DNA of 9,518 nucleotides from Paracoccaceae bacterium (GTDB lineage Bacteria; Pseudomonadota; Alphaproteobacteria; Rhodobacterales; Rhodobacteraceae): contig SLQN01000138.1 in NCBI GenBank assembly GCA_007131465.1, positions 1-9,518 on the forward strand. Direction: 5' to 3'. Under the pieces are notes generated by a model, which was given only the letters and a program-made list of their open reading frames with translations, searched no databases and was not told the origin of the DNA. The position numbers and the translations under genes are program-made. Shown here piece by piece: positions 1 to 5,930 of this stretch. How positions within the stretch are numbered: position 1 is the stretch's first letter; each line of letters starts with the position of its first letter.

Positions 1-49
1 GATTAACCGCCGCGTCCAATCCTGCACTGCCCGCCCATCGGAGCCCGCG

Positions 50-1048
50 ATGCCGCCAACCAGCCCTGACCCGTTTTCCAGTCCGGAACGATATTATCAG
101 AACATGTCGCCGCAACTGGCAGCGCGGCTGCGGCAGATGTGGTCGGCACGCGGGCATGATCTGGACAAGATCTGGTCGAGTTGCATGCGCGCCTTGCCCG
201 GTGTCCAGCCACTGGAGCAAAGTTGTCCCCTGACCGCGCCGACATTCGACAGCCGGGCGCATGACCGACTGTGTTGTCTGGATCAGGCGCTCATCTGGGT
301 TCTGGCCCTGAACAGCGCGGCCCGTCACGGTGCCAGCCTGGCAGGGCTCAATCTGACCTCCGAGCAGTTGCTGGCGCTCGAGATGATGTCGGCGCGATTG
401 GTTGACACTGTGGCGGCCCTTCGAATGCTGGGGCTGTCGGGGTTGTCGACCCCTGCCCTGCAACTGTCGCGCTCGGTATCCGAAGATGTCGACATGACAT
501 TGGCTCTGCTGTTGCGCCCCCGACTGGCCCGCCAGTTTATCGCCTGCGCCACGCCGGAAGACGCCAACTCGTTCTGGCGGCGGCACATCGCGGGCGGGCG
601 GGCGTTCCGCATGGTTGCCGAAAAGCTGTATAGCATCGGGCTCGATCATTCGGAGCAAAGCGATTACGGACGATGGCGTCGCGAGGTTCTGACACTGCTT
701 GGAACCGCTGTGCACAGTTCGCCTCTGGGTAGCCGCGGGCCGCGACCCGTGCTCGCCTGGCCCGCGGATCCCGTGGCACGGGATTGCCTTGATTTCGTGA
801 CTCACCGGTTGCATGAGCTTTGCGCCTGGGCGCATCTTGTGGATGTTGGGCTGTCTGAGGATCTGGCGTCGATTGCCAGGGCCAAATTGGGCGACGCAAG
901 CGCAGATGACAGCCGCATGATGGCCTTTGCTGCCAATTCGACCGCCATCGTTCTGGACCAGATGCGATGGACTGCGTCATTGGCCGACAGCGAAGCTGCC
1001 GCCCTCCCGCCGGCCCCCCTCATTGCCGGGTCTGCTGACCTGCTGTAG
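50..1048 (+). CDS. Hypothetical protein, about 332 aa, predicted helical
   Basis: I do not recognise this protein. It is rich in Leu, Ala and Arg and looks almost entirely alpha-helical and soluble, with no signal peptide. A segment around residues 190-225 (AEKLYSIGL, then YGRWRREVLTLLGTAVHSS) loosely recalls helical domains with a conserved His after a long helix, as in the DUF5677/HEPN-like group, but this is only a guess. The ATG at 50 follows GGAG (40-43) at a 6-nt spacing and is a reasonable start. However, the frame has no stop back to base 2, so the protein could begin outside the window; the Met at codon 19 is another option. High third-position GC supports coding. Its 3' end overlaps the tail of the convergent 65-aa gene by 29 bp. 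Function unknown. Confidence 0.75.
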   Translation: MPPTSPDPFSSPERYYQNMSPQLAARLRQMWSARGHDLDKIWSSCMRALPGVQPLEQSCPLTAPTFDSRAHDRLCCLDQALIWVLALNSAARHGASLAGLNLTSEQLLALEMMSARLVDTVAALRMLGLSGLSTPALQLSRSVSEDVDMTLALLLRPRLARQFIACATPEDANSFWRRHIAGGRAFRMVAEKLYSIGLDHSEQSDYGRWRREVLTLLGTAVHSSPLGSRGPRPVLAWPADPVARDCLDFVTHRLHELCAWAHLVDVGLSEDLASIARAKLGDASADDSRMMAFAANSTAIVLDQMRWTASLADSEAAALPPAPLIAGSADLL

Positions 1049-1217
1049 TTCGGTCACTGGCAACCCAGCGCGCCGCCAGCACAAGTGTTCCCATGGCAAA
1101 TTCCTTGCCATGCGCAGCGCACATCTCGTCCGCGATCTCGGCGACCCTGCGAAAGAATTCGTCCTTGTTCAGGTCATCTTCGCTCAGGCCAGTGCTGTCA
1201 TGCTCAATGGTAGACAT
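1020..1217 (-). CDS. Small hypothetical protein, 65 aa
   Basis: This is a short acidic-to-neutral soluble protein of unknown function. The N-terminal 20 residues are polar and probably disordered (EHDSTGLSEDDLNKDEFF). Residues 21-50 form one or two amphipathic helices with a Cys at about 33, and the tail is polar. The ATG is preceded on the minus strand by AAGGAG with normal spacing, which supports a real gene. It lies 17 bp downstream of the WD40-like gene on the same strand and is probably its last co-transcribed partner. Its end overlaps the end of the + strand 332-aa gene by 29 bp, so the two transcripts are convergent. I see no recognisable family motif. Confidence 0.65.
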   Translation of the reverse strand: MSTIEHDSTGLSEDDLNKDEFFRRVAEIADEMCAAHGKEFAMGTLVLAARWVASDRTTAGQQTRQ

Positions 1218-1234
1218 GGTTTTTCTCCTTTTGC

Positions 1235-2359
1235 TTATTTGAACAACTGTGGGGGCAGCGTCAGCAGGGCCGCGTCGCCGGCATCAGTCGCGATCACCAT
1301 GAGCGTGCCACTGACCCCCCAGTGCAGTGCCGTGATCGCGCTTCCATCTGCTTGGCGCAGCATCATTTCTTCAGGATGGCCCGGTTGCGCGACGGTAACT
1401 GCACCATCTGCCATGCCGCAGGCAACCAGATCGCGCTTGGGATGCGTGGCAACGCGCTCGATCAGCACCATTCCGGGCTTGCCCGTGCGCAACGCGCCGG
1501 TAGCGGGGTCTTCAAACGGCGGCGTCTGCAAAGACCAGCCCGCGATGCGAAACGCCCCGGCGGCATGGATCATATTGCTGTTCGGCCCGAAGGCGACCGA
1601 TGCGGGACGGGCACGGAAATTTCCAATGCGCGCCTGCTCACCATCGCACTGCCGCAGCAGCCAGAGCGCGTTGTCGGGACCGGACCCCGCCAGCCAGTTG
1701 CCATCCGCAGAAAAGGTGACACCGCCATCGCCATCGGTCCGAAAGGTCATCGACCGCTCTCCTGCCTGCCACAAGATCAAGTTCCCGTCCTGCATCACGG
1801 CAAGGCGCTTGCCATCGCGCGCGAAGGCAAGTCCTGTGGCACTGCTGCTGGTCAGGATGGCAACCTGACGCTCCAGTGTATTCTCGTCATGCACCTCGAC
1901 CATATCAGGGCGCGCCAGCGCCAGATCGCCGGTTCCATTTGTCGCGATCGCACTCAGAGGCGCGGCCGGCAGCATGATCTTGACCGTCTGACCGCGTGGG
2001 GTGACATGGGTCAAGCGGCCTTCTGCACTGCCCGCGACGAACCCCGTCCGGGCCGAAGGGGCCAGCATGACAGGGCTATCTGCCAGCGGTTTCGTCACCA
2101 CCAGATCGGCGAAGGGCTTGGTGCGCGCCCGAATCAGTGCGCGCCCTGTGTCGCCTTCGACCCGCATGCGATCAATGGCAGAATCGGGGTCATCGACTGG
2201 GGCAAGCGCAACACGCCCGTCTGTCAGAGCAAAGGCGACAGTCCGACAGCTTGTATCGATACAAGCGGAATGGACCGCCGCATCAAGTTTCCAGTTGCGG
2301 GCCATCAGATCATACAGCGGTGATTGCACAGTCGCGGGGGGGTCTACAGTATCAGACAT
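1235..2359 (-). CDS. WD40-like beta-propeller protein, 374 aa
   Basis: The protein reads as a run of short beta strands in the WD40/beta-propeller pattern: repeated units with small-residue turns of the type A-F-A-x-D-G-x-x-L-A followed by a hydrophobic strand ending in W or a similar residue. Clear units lie near residues 174-198 (LAFARDGKRLAV to LILWQ), 213-235 (VTFSADGNWLAG to ALWLL), 254-276, 302-325 and 342-366, with weaker ones before residue 140. About seven blades would fit the 374-aa length. No signal peptide or membrane segment is visible, so it should be a cytoplasmic scaffold for protein contacts. The start ATG follows a GAAGGA-type ribosome site. It starts 12 bp after the coiled-coil gene and is followed 17 bp later by the 65-aa gene. 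Partner and role are unknown. Confidence 0.8.
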   Translation of the reverse strand: MSDTVDPPATVQSPLYDLMARNWKLDAAVHSACIDTSCRTVAFALTDGRVALAPVDDPDSAIDRMRVEGDTGRALIRARTKPFADLVVTKPLADSPVMLAPSARTGFVAGSAEGRLTHVTPRGQTVKIMLPAAPLSAIATNGTGDLALARPDMVEVHDENTLERQVAILTSSSATGLAFARDGKRLAVMQDGNLILWQAGERSMTFRTDGDGGVTFSADGNWLAGSGPDNALWLLRQCDGEQARIGNFRARPASVAFGPNSNMIHAAGAFRIAGWSLQTPPFEDPATGALRTGKPGMVLIERVATHPKRDLVACGMADGAVTVAQPGHPEEMMLRQADGSAITALHWGVSGTLMVIATDAGDAALLTLPPQLFK

Positions 2360-2371
2360 GGATTTTTTCCT

Positions 2372-2665
2372 TCAGGGCCGTGCCAAGAGTTCATGGATGA
2401 CAGCGTCCAGCCGCTTTTCGAGCGCGGCGATCCGCTCTTCGCAGGCCTCGCTGGCTGCGCGCGCGGCATCCACATCAGTTTGCGCTAATCTCAGTGCTTC
2501 CAGTGTCGTCGCTGCACTGTCATCCTCGATCATCTGCTGTGTGATGGAGGCTGCGCCGAGTTGTTGCAGCAGCCTATGGTGTTCGCCATTGAGCACCGAG
2601 AGGTCCGACGTGATCCGAAGCTGTTCCTGAACCAGGTCTTGCGTCGTGCGGGTGTCCTCTGTCAT
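2372..2665 (-). CDS. Small coiled-coil protein, 97 aa
   Basis: I choose the start at 2665 because a strong GAGGAGG lies just upstream on the minus strand. The longer open frame reaching 2983 has an unlikely Cys/Arg/His-rich composition and overlaps a better gene on the other strand. The 97-aa product is nearly all helix. Residues 10-40 and 50-95 show heptad-like spacing of Leu/Ile/Ala with charged residues (LEALRLAQTDVDAARAA, then ERIAALEKRLDAVIHELL), which suggests a coiled coil that dimerises or binds the neighbouring propeller protein. Its stop is 12 bp from the start of the WD40-like gene, so the two are probably translated from one mRNA. No family recognised. Confidence 0.7.
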   Translation of the reverse strand: MTEDTRTTQDLVQEQLRITSDLSVLNGEHHRLLQQLGAASITQQMIEDDSAATTLEALRLAQTDVDAARAASEACEERIAALEKRLDAVIHELLARP

Positions 2666-2704
2666 GAAGTCCTCCTCGTTCTGGTTTGTATGGAGGCCAA
2701 CGCA

Positions 2705-2974
2705 ATGCGCGATCCCCACACCCGATTCATGGATGCAGTCGCAGCCGCGGCGACCGAACATCTCGGGCAGGACCATCCCTTGCGCGCGGCGGCCTTGAAA
2801 GCTGCAGCGGACCCGGCACCGGAACACGGCAGCGCCGTTCACGCCGAACTGGATGCGCTGACCCCGGAAAGCCGCGATACGATCCTTGCGCAATCGCACC
2901 GGACAATGCGCGAAGATCTGGCTGCTATCTGGTCGCACCTGCCGAATGCCAGCCCTGATGATATTATGCACTAA
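2705..2974 (+). CDS. Small hypothetical protein on the opposite strand, 89 aa
   Basis: The frame uses high-GC third positions throughout and gives a plausible soluble, mainly helical protein (start MRDPHTRFMDAVAAAATEHL, end of the last helix near MREDLAAIWSHLP). The start at 2705 has GGAGG (2692-2696) about 8 nt upstream; the earlier in-frame ATGs at 2561 and 2690 are less well placed. It lies head-to-head with the coiled-coil gene, only 39 bp between the two starts, and ends 5 bp before the stop of the minus-strand 149-aa gene. Its promoter must therefore lie inside the coiled-coil gene. I recognise no family. It is the only + strand gene inside an otherwise minus-strand group, so its reality rests on composition and the ribosome site. 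Confidence 0.6.
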   Translation: MRDPHTRFMDAVAAAATEHLGQDHPLRAAALKAAADPAPEHGSAVHAELDALTPESRDTILAQSHRTMREDLAAIWSHLPNASPDDIMH

Positions 2975-2979
2975 GCGTG

Positions 2980-3429
2980 TCATGATGGCTTGCGGGGCAT
3001 CTGCGCCTCGTTTTCATCCAGCAGGCGGATGATCCGGTTCATATCTTCAGCAAAGCGCGTTTCGGCCATTTCTATATGGCTGGAAAGCGCATCCCAGATA
3101 TCCACCCGCATCTGGGTTTCCACATCGCCGGTCAAGGTCTCGATCTCGCCCAGTCGAAACTGACGCGCAAGCGCAACGCCAGTGACGACAAACTCGCGCA
3201 GTTCCAGCGCATGGCTGTCGATGAAGTAATTCATCATCGGATGCGTGTCGGATGTGATACCTGCAGCAGACAGGCGCGCTTCGAGAAAGCTGCGAAAATG
3301 ATTGTGCAGCATTTCCTGGCTCTGACCCAGAAACCGCATGCTGAATACCAGATCCTCCGGTGCACGCGAGACGATCTGTTCTGCTGTATTGCGTGAACCT
3401 GTGTTCTGGTTTGAAAGCGGGTTTGACAT
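2980..3429 (-). CDS. Hypothetical helical protein, 149 aa
   Basis: This is a soluble protein of unknown function, predicted to be nearly all helix after a polar, disordered N-terminus of about 18 residues rich in Asn and Ser. It has His/Met-rich stretches (LHNHFRSFLEARL near 41-53; THPMMNYFIDSHALEL near 62-77), two long helices from about 70 to 140 and a basic tail. A strong AAGGAG lies just upstream of the ATG on the minus strand, so the start is well supported. It is the first minus-strand gene next to the large regulatory gap and is transcribed away from the monooxygenase operon. The three minus-strand genes beyond it may share its transcript, which would run antisense through the 89-aa gene. 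Confidence 0.7.
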   Translation of the reverse strand: MSNPLSNQNTGSRNTAEQIVSRAPEDLVFSMRFLGQSQEMLHNHFRSFLEARLSAAGITSDTHPMMNYFIDSHALELREFVVTGVALARQFRLGEIETLTGDVETQMRVDIWDALSSHIEMAETRFAEDMNRIIRLLDENEAQMPRKPS

Positions 3430-3564
3430 GGGCGCTCCTTCTGGATGGCCGAGTGGTCATCGTCTTGACCAATGCGCAGCGTATCACCGAGAGTGAATTC
3501 CAAGAAGCAAAAATCATGACTATGATATTGAAAAAAATGACAGAATCTTACTCAGGCGTTGCAT

Positions 3565-3596
3565 TTGTAACGCTCTGTTGCGCCGCTTAGTTACAA
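3565..3596. promoter_or_regulatory. Inverted repeat TTGTAAC-N18-GTTACAA, candidate activator site
   Basis: These are perfect 7-bp inverted arms (3565-3571 and 3590-3596). The same TGTAAC/GTTACA half-site recurs at 3680-3707 and, in altered form, at 3734-3748. The centre lies about 313 bp upstream of the -24 element. Repeated inverted sites at this kind of distance are typical of upstream activating sequences for sigma-54 enhancer-binding proteins. The site is also about 135 bp upstream of the divergent 149-aa gene, so it could serve that gene instead. Confidence 0.45.
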
Positions 3597-3625
3597 TCGT
3601 TTCGGGATTTAACAGCTTGCAAGCC

Positions 3626-3667
3626 TGCGGCATCGTGCCGCATCGCGGCATAGCTCGCGGCATGCCG
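3626..3667. repeat. GCGGCAT repeat cluster with two palindromes
   Basis: GCGGCAT occurs three times in direct orientation (3627, 3645 and 3657). The first copy is part of a perfect inverted repeat, TGCGGCA-TCG-TGCCGCA (3626-3642). The last is part of the 10-bp palindrome CGGCATGCCG (3658-3667). The cluster is GC-rich inside an otherwise AT-rich region and sits between two candidate activator sites. It could be a DNA-binding site for a dimeric regulator or a structured RNA element; there is no T-run after it, so it does not look like a terminator. Confidence 0.4.
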
Positions 3668-3679
3668 AATCAGTCGCAG

Positions 3680-3707
3680 TGTAACGTGGTGCCCGCGCGA
3701 TGTTACA
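3680..3707. promoter_or_regulatory. Inverted repeat TGTAAC-N16-GTTACA, candidate activator site
   Basis: These are perfect 6-bp inverted arms (3680-3685 and 3702-3707), the same half-site as at 3565-3596 but with a spacer 2 bp shorter. A further half-site, TTACAC, follows at 3712-3717. The centre lies about 200 bp upstream of the -24 element, within the normal range for a sigma-54 enhancer. Confidence 0.45.
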
Positions 3708-3733
3708 TATCTTACACCTTGCTGTCTGCGGGG

Positions 3734-3749
3734 GTTAACAATTGTAAAG
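3734..3749. promoter_or_regulatory. Near-palindrome around ACAATTGT, candidate activator site
   Basis: The sequence TTAACAATTGTAAA (3735-3748) is a palindrome with one mismatched pair and an 8-bp perfect core, ACAATTGT. It again carries GTTA/TGTAA-type half-sites, here at close spacing. The CAATTG core is also the centre of the sites known for XylR/DmpR-type activators, but the flanks differ, so this is only a loose resemblance. It is about 152 bp upstream of the -24 element. Confidence 0.4.
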
Positions 3750-3828
3750 TAATGCATCACCACCAAGATCGGACGAAATAGGGTGGGTGAAATAAGCGCA
3801 AAAAAATAGCAAAATAAAAACTGTTAGA

Positions 3829-3841
3829 TATCAGATCGATA
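3829..3841 (+). promoter_or_regulatory. Possible IHF binding site
   Basis: TATCAG-ATCG-ATA matches the IHF consensus WATCAR-N4-TTR with one mismatch (ATA for TTR) and follows an A-rich tract (3799-3820). It lies between the candidate enhancer repeats and the sigma-54 promoter, where IHF commonly bends DNA to bring activator and polymerase together. The motif is degenerate, so position is the main argument. Confidence 0.3.
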
Positions 3842-3891
3842 AATGACTTTACCACACTCCATCTCAGATTTTTTGCGACCGGAGCGCCGCC

Positions 3892-3908
3892 TTGGCCACC
3901 ATTCTGCA
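3892..3908 (+). promoter_or_regulatory. Sigma-54 (-24/-12) promoter for the monooxygenase operon
   Basis: TTGGCCACCATTCTGCA carries the invariant GG (3894-3895) and GC (3906-3907) separated by exactly 10 bp, with flanking TGGC and TGCA as in the consensus TGGCACG-N4-TTGCW. Transcription would start near 3918-3921, giving a leader of about 245 nt before the alpha-subunit ATG. Related operons (mimABCD in Mycobacterium, prm in Methylocella) are linked to sigma-54 activators, which supports the call. No activator gene is inside this window. Confidence 0.65.
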
Positions 3909-3930
3909 TGTATCCTAAGCAGAACATGCA
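3905..3930. repeat. Inverted repeat TGCATG-N14-CATGCA over the start region
   Basis: These are perfect 6-bp arms at 3905-3910 and 3925-3930. The left arm overlaps the -12 element and the right arm lies just past the predicted transcription start. Its placement would suit an operator that blocks polymerase, but a chance match is possible. Confidence 0.3.
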
Positions 3931-4069
3931 CCGCTCCAATCCGGACAGTGCGCAAGAACGAAGGGCAGGGAGACATACGCTACCGCCGGTGTGATCTGAA
4001 CAAGACAGCAGGTCGCACATGGTTTTCCGGTCGCCGTTTCCCCGAACCTTTGCCGTGACCTCGGACTGA

Positions 4070-4140
4070 CAGTTCCAACCGGAACTGCATGAAAGCCCGG
4101 CGACTTGTTCGCCAACGGTGCAGTGCAAGCACGCGTACCG
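4070..4140 (+). promoter_or_regulatory. Structured leader: three hairpins before the first gene
   Basis: Three inverted repeats follow one another just upstream of the ribosome site. CAGTTCC-AACC-GGAACTG (4070-4087) has a 7-bp stem. GGCGA-CTTGT-TCGCC (4099-4113) has a 5-bp stem. CGGT..GTGC-AA-GCAC..ACCG (4116-4140) has two short stems around an internal loop. They end 10 nt before the AGGAG at 4150-4154. They could stabilise the leader, act in translation control, or serve as DNA operators. None has a T-run. Confidence 0.4.
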
Positions 4141-4163
4141 TCCAACATTAGGAGAGCCATGGC

Positions 4164-5831
4164 ATGACGACACTGACCCTCAACAAGATCACCGCCCAGC
4201 GCGGGATCTCGGTCGGAGAAGCGACCAAGAAGATATCGGATCTGGGCTGGAACCCCACCTATGTCCAGGAAGCTGCGACATACCCAACCGACTACAAGAT
4301 CACCAAGGCACCGCGCGACCCCATGAAGCAGGTGCTGCGGTCCTACTTCCCCATGCAGGAAGAAAAGGACAACCGCGTCTATGGTGCACTGGATGCCGCG
4401 CTGCGCGGCGACATGTTCCGCAATGTGGAGCCGCGCTGGGTCGAATGGATGAAGCTGTTTCTGGCGATCATCCCCTTCCCGGAAATTTCGGCTGCACGGT
4501 CCATGGCAATGGTCGCCCGTCTTGCCCCCGGCGAGGATCTGCGCACTGGCTTTACCATGCAGATGGTCGATGAGTTCCGCCACTCCACAATTCAGATGAA
4601 CCTGAAGAAGTGGTATATGGAAAACTATATCGACCCGGCAGGCTTCGACATTACCGAAGAAGCCTTCGGCAAGTGCTATGCTACGACGATCGGTCGTCAG
4701 TTTGGCGAAGGGTTCATCACCGGCGACACCATGACCGCCGCCTGCATGTATCTGACCGTTGTGGCTGAAACGGCGTTCACCAACACATTGTTCGTCGCAA
4801 TGCCGTCCGAAGCTGCGCGTAATGGCGACTATGCGCTGCCGACCGTGTTCCTGTCGGTGCAGTCGGATGAAAGCCGCCATGTTGGCAATGGCCATTCGAT
4901 GCTGATGGCCGCGCTGAAAGAGCCGGAAAACCACCTGCTGCTTGAGCGTGACCTGCGCTATTCGTTCTGGCAGAACCACGCCATCGTCGACGCAGCAATC
5001 GGCACGTTCATCGAATACGGCACCACCAACCGCGACAAGGACAAGGAATCCTACGCGGAAATGTGGCATCGCTGGATCTTCGAGGATTACTACCGCACCT
5101 ATATGCTGCCGCTCGAGAAATATGGCGTGAAAGTGCATCATGACGATGTGCAGGAAGCCTGGGACCGCATCACCAAGAAGCATTATGTGCATAAGGTTGC
5201 GCAGTTCTTCGCGGTCGGCTGGCCTGTCAACTTCTGGCGTATTGAAGCCCAGACTGACAAGGATTTCGAGTGGTTCGAGCACAAGTATCCGGGTTGGTAT
5301 GCGGAATTTGGTGACTTCTGGAAGTGGTATGCCAAGCTGTCGAAGCCGGGGCAGACTGTTGTCACCTTCAATCAGGACGTGGGCTACGTCTATCCGCATC
5401 GCTGCTGGTCGTGCCTTGTGCCCTGCCTTATCCGCGAAGATATGGTCGTGGATGAAATCGACGGAAAACTGCACACATTCGCGCATGAACTGGACCGCTG
5501 GACCGCCGTCGAGGCGTTCGCAGGCGAGTATCAGGGGCGTCCGACGCCCGCAATGGGCCGCTTCTCGGGCAAGCGTGAATGGGAAACCCTGTATCACGGC
5601 TGGGATCTGGCCGATGCGATCAAGGACCTGAACTTCGTTCGCGAAGATGGCAAGACGCTGGTGCCACAGCCGCACCTGCGTTTCGACGACAAGGATATGT
5701 GGACGCTCGATCATGTGCGTGGACACACCCTGATGTCGCCACTGAAGATGCTGCGCGACATGGCCCCTGAGGCCCGCGAAAAGCACATTAAGGAATATCA
5801 GGCAGGCTTCACCATCAACCCCTGCAACTGA
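4164..5831 (+). CDS. prmA: Soluble diiron monooxygenase, hydroxylase alpha (large) subunit
   Basis: This is the catalytic subunit of a propane/acetone/tetrahydrofuran-type monooxygenase, inserting one oxygen atom of O2 into a C-H bond at a carboxylate-bridged diiron site. All six expected ligands are visible: E107, E137 and H140 (in DEFRH), E202, E236 and H239 (in DESRH). Each is exactly 7 lower than the MMOH numbers (114, 144, 147, 209, 243, 246). By the same offset, MMOH Cys151 corresponds to Gln144, as in toluene-type enzymes, and Thr213 to Thr206. The 555-aa length is normal. Near the C-terminus CWSC (414-417) keeps the first Cys pair of the family's YHS-like motif, but the second pair appears missing. 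AGGAG (4150-4154) sits 9 nt before the ATG; the ATG at 4159 gives only Met-Ala-stop. The name prmA (mimA, thmA) reflects class, not proven substrate. Confidence 0.95.
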   Translation: MTTLTLNKITAQRGISVGEATKKISDLGWNPTYVQEAATYPTDYKITKAPRDPMKQVLRSYFPMQEEKDNRVYGALDAALRGDMFRNVEPRWVEWMKLFLAIIPFPEISAARSMAMVARLAPGEDLRTGFTMQMVDEFRHSTIQMNLKKWYMENYIDPAGFDITEEAFGKCYATTIGRQFGEGFITGDTMTAACMYLTVVAETAFTNTLFVAMPSEAARNGDYALPTVFLSVQSDESRHVGNGHSMLMAALKEPENHLLLERDLRYSFWQNHAIVDAAIGTFIEYGTTNRDKDKESYAEMWHRWIFEDYYRTYMLPLEKYGVKVHHDDVQEAWDRITKKHYVHKVAQFFAVGWPVNFWRIEAQTDKDFEWFEHKYPGWYAEFGDFWKWYAKLSKPGQTVVTFNQDVGYVYPHRCWSCLVPCLIREDMVVDEIDGKLHTFAHELDRWTAVEAFAGEYQGRPTPAMGRFSGKREWETLYHGWDLADAIKDLNFVREDGKTLVPQPHLRFDDKDMWTLDHVRGHTLMSPLKMLRDMAPEAREKHIKEYQAGFTINPCN

Positions 5832-5840
5832 TGCTCTCTT

Positions 5841-5864
5841 GCGGGGGCCGGTTCCGGCCCCCGC
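5841..5864 (+). terminator. Strong intercistronic hairpin after the alpha-subunit gene
   Basis: GCGGGGGCCGG and CCGGCCCCCGC form a perfect 11-bp inverted repeat around TT, 9 nt after the prmA stop. There is no T-run after it, so it is not a standard intrinsic terminator. Since the operon clearly continues, it more likely slows decay of the alpha message or causes partial termination, so that the hydroxylase alpha subunit is made in excess over the reductase. Confidence 0.7.
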
Positions 5865-5886
5865 ACCCCAGAATTCAAGTACGACC

Positions 5887-5902
5887 GGCAACGCAAGTTG
5901 CC
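5887..5902 (+). other. Hairpin with GCAA tetraloop before the reductase gene
   Basis: GGCAAC-GCAA-GTTGCC has a perfect 6-bp stem closed by a GNRA-type tetraloop, a stable RNA fold. It ends 13 nt before the reductase ribosome site GGGAGG (5916-5921), so it may protect the 5' end of a processed downstream message or tune reductase translation. Confidence 0.45.
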
Positions 5903-5930
5903 TGACTGACGGCATGGGAGGCCGGACAGA

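Larger units (their letters stand above)
3430..4163. promoter_or_regulatory. Long intergenic control region between divergent transcripts
   Basis: There are 734 bp with no credible gene: the open frames here have Cys/Arg/Ser-rich, non-protein-like composition and no ribosome sites. Bases 3480-3860 are clearly richer in A and T than the flanking genes. Inverted repeats, an A-rich tract (about 3799-3820), a possible IHF site, a sigma-54-type promoter and a structured leader are listed separately. Bases 3430-3560 should hold the promoter of the minus-strand 149-aa gene; I see AT-rich sequence and a small palindrome (ATCAT at 3513, ATGAT at 3522) but no convincing -35/-10 pair. Confidence 0.75.

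Noticed and set aside
927..2323. Long + strand open frames (313 and 333 aa) across the WD40-like gene
   Set aside because: They are antisense to the propeller gene, have non-protein-like composition and lack good ribosome sites.
2666..2983. N-terminal extension of the coiled-coil protein to 203 aa
   Set aside because: The extra 106 residues look non-coding, while an excellent GAGGAGG precedes the internal start at 2665 and a better frame exists on the other strand.
3680..3707. PpsR/CrtJ-type site (TGT-N12-ACA)
   Set aside because: The TGT and ACA here are 22 bp apart, not 12, so the photosynthesis-repressor motif is not met.
5841..5864. Full intrinsic terminator ending the operon after the alpha gene
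   Set aside because: No T-run follows and the reductase, beta and coupling genes clearly belong to the same functional unit.
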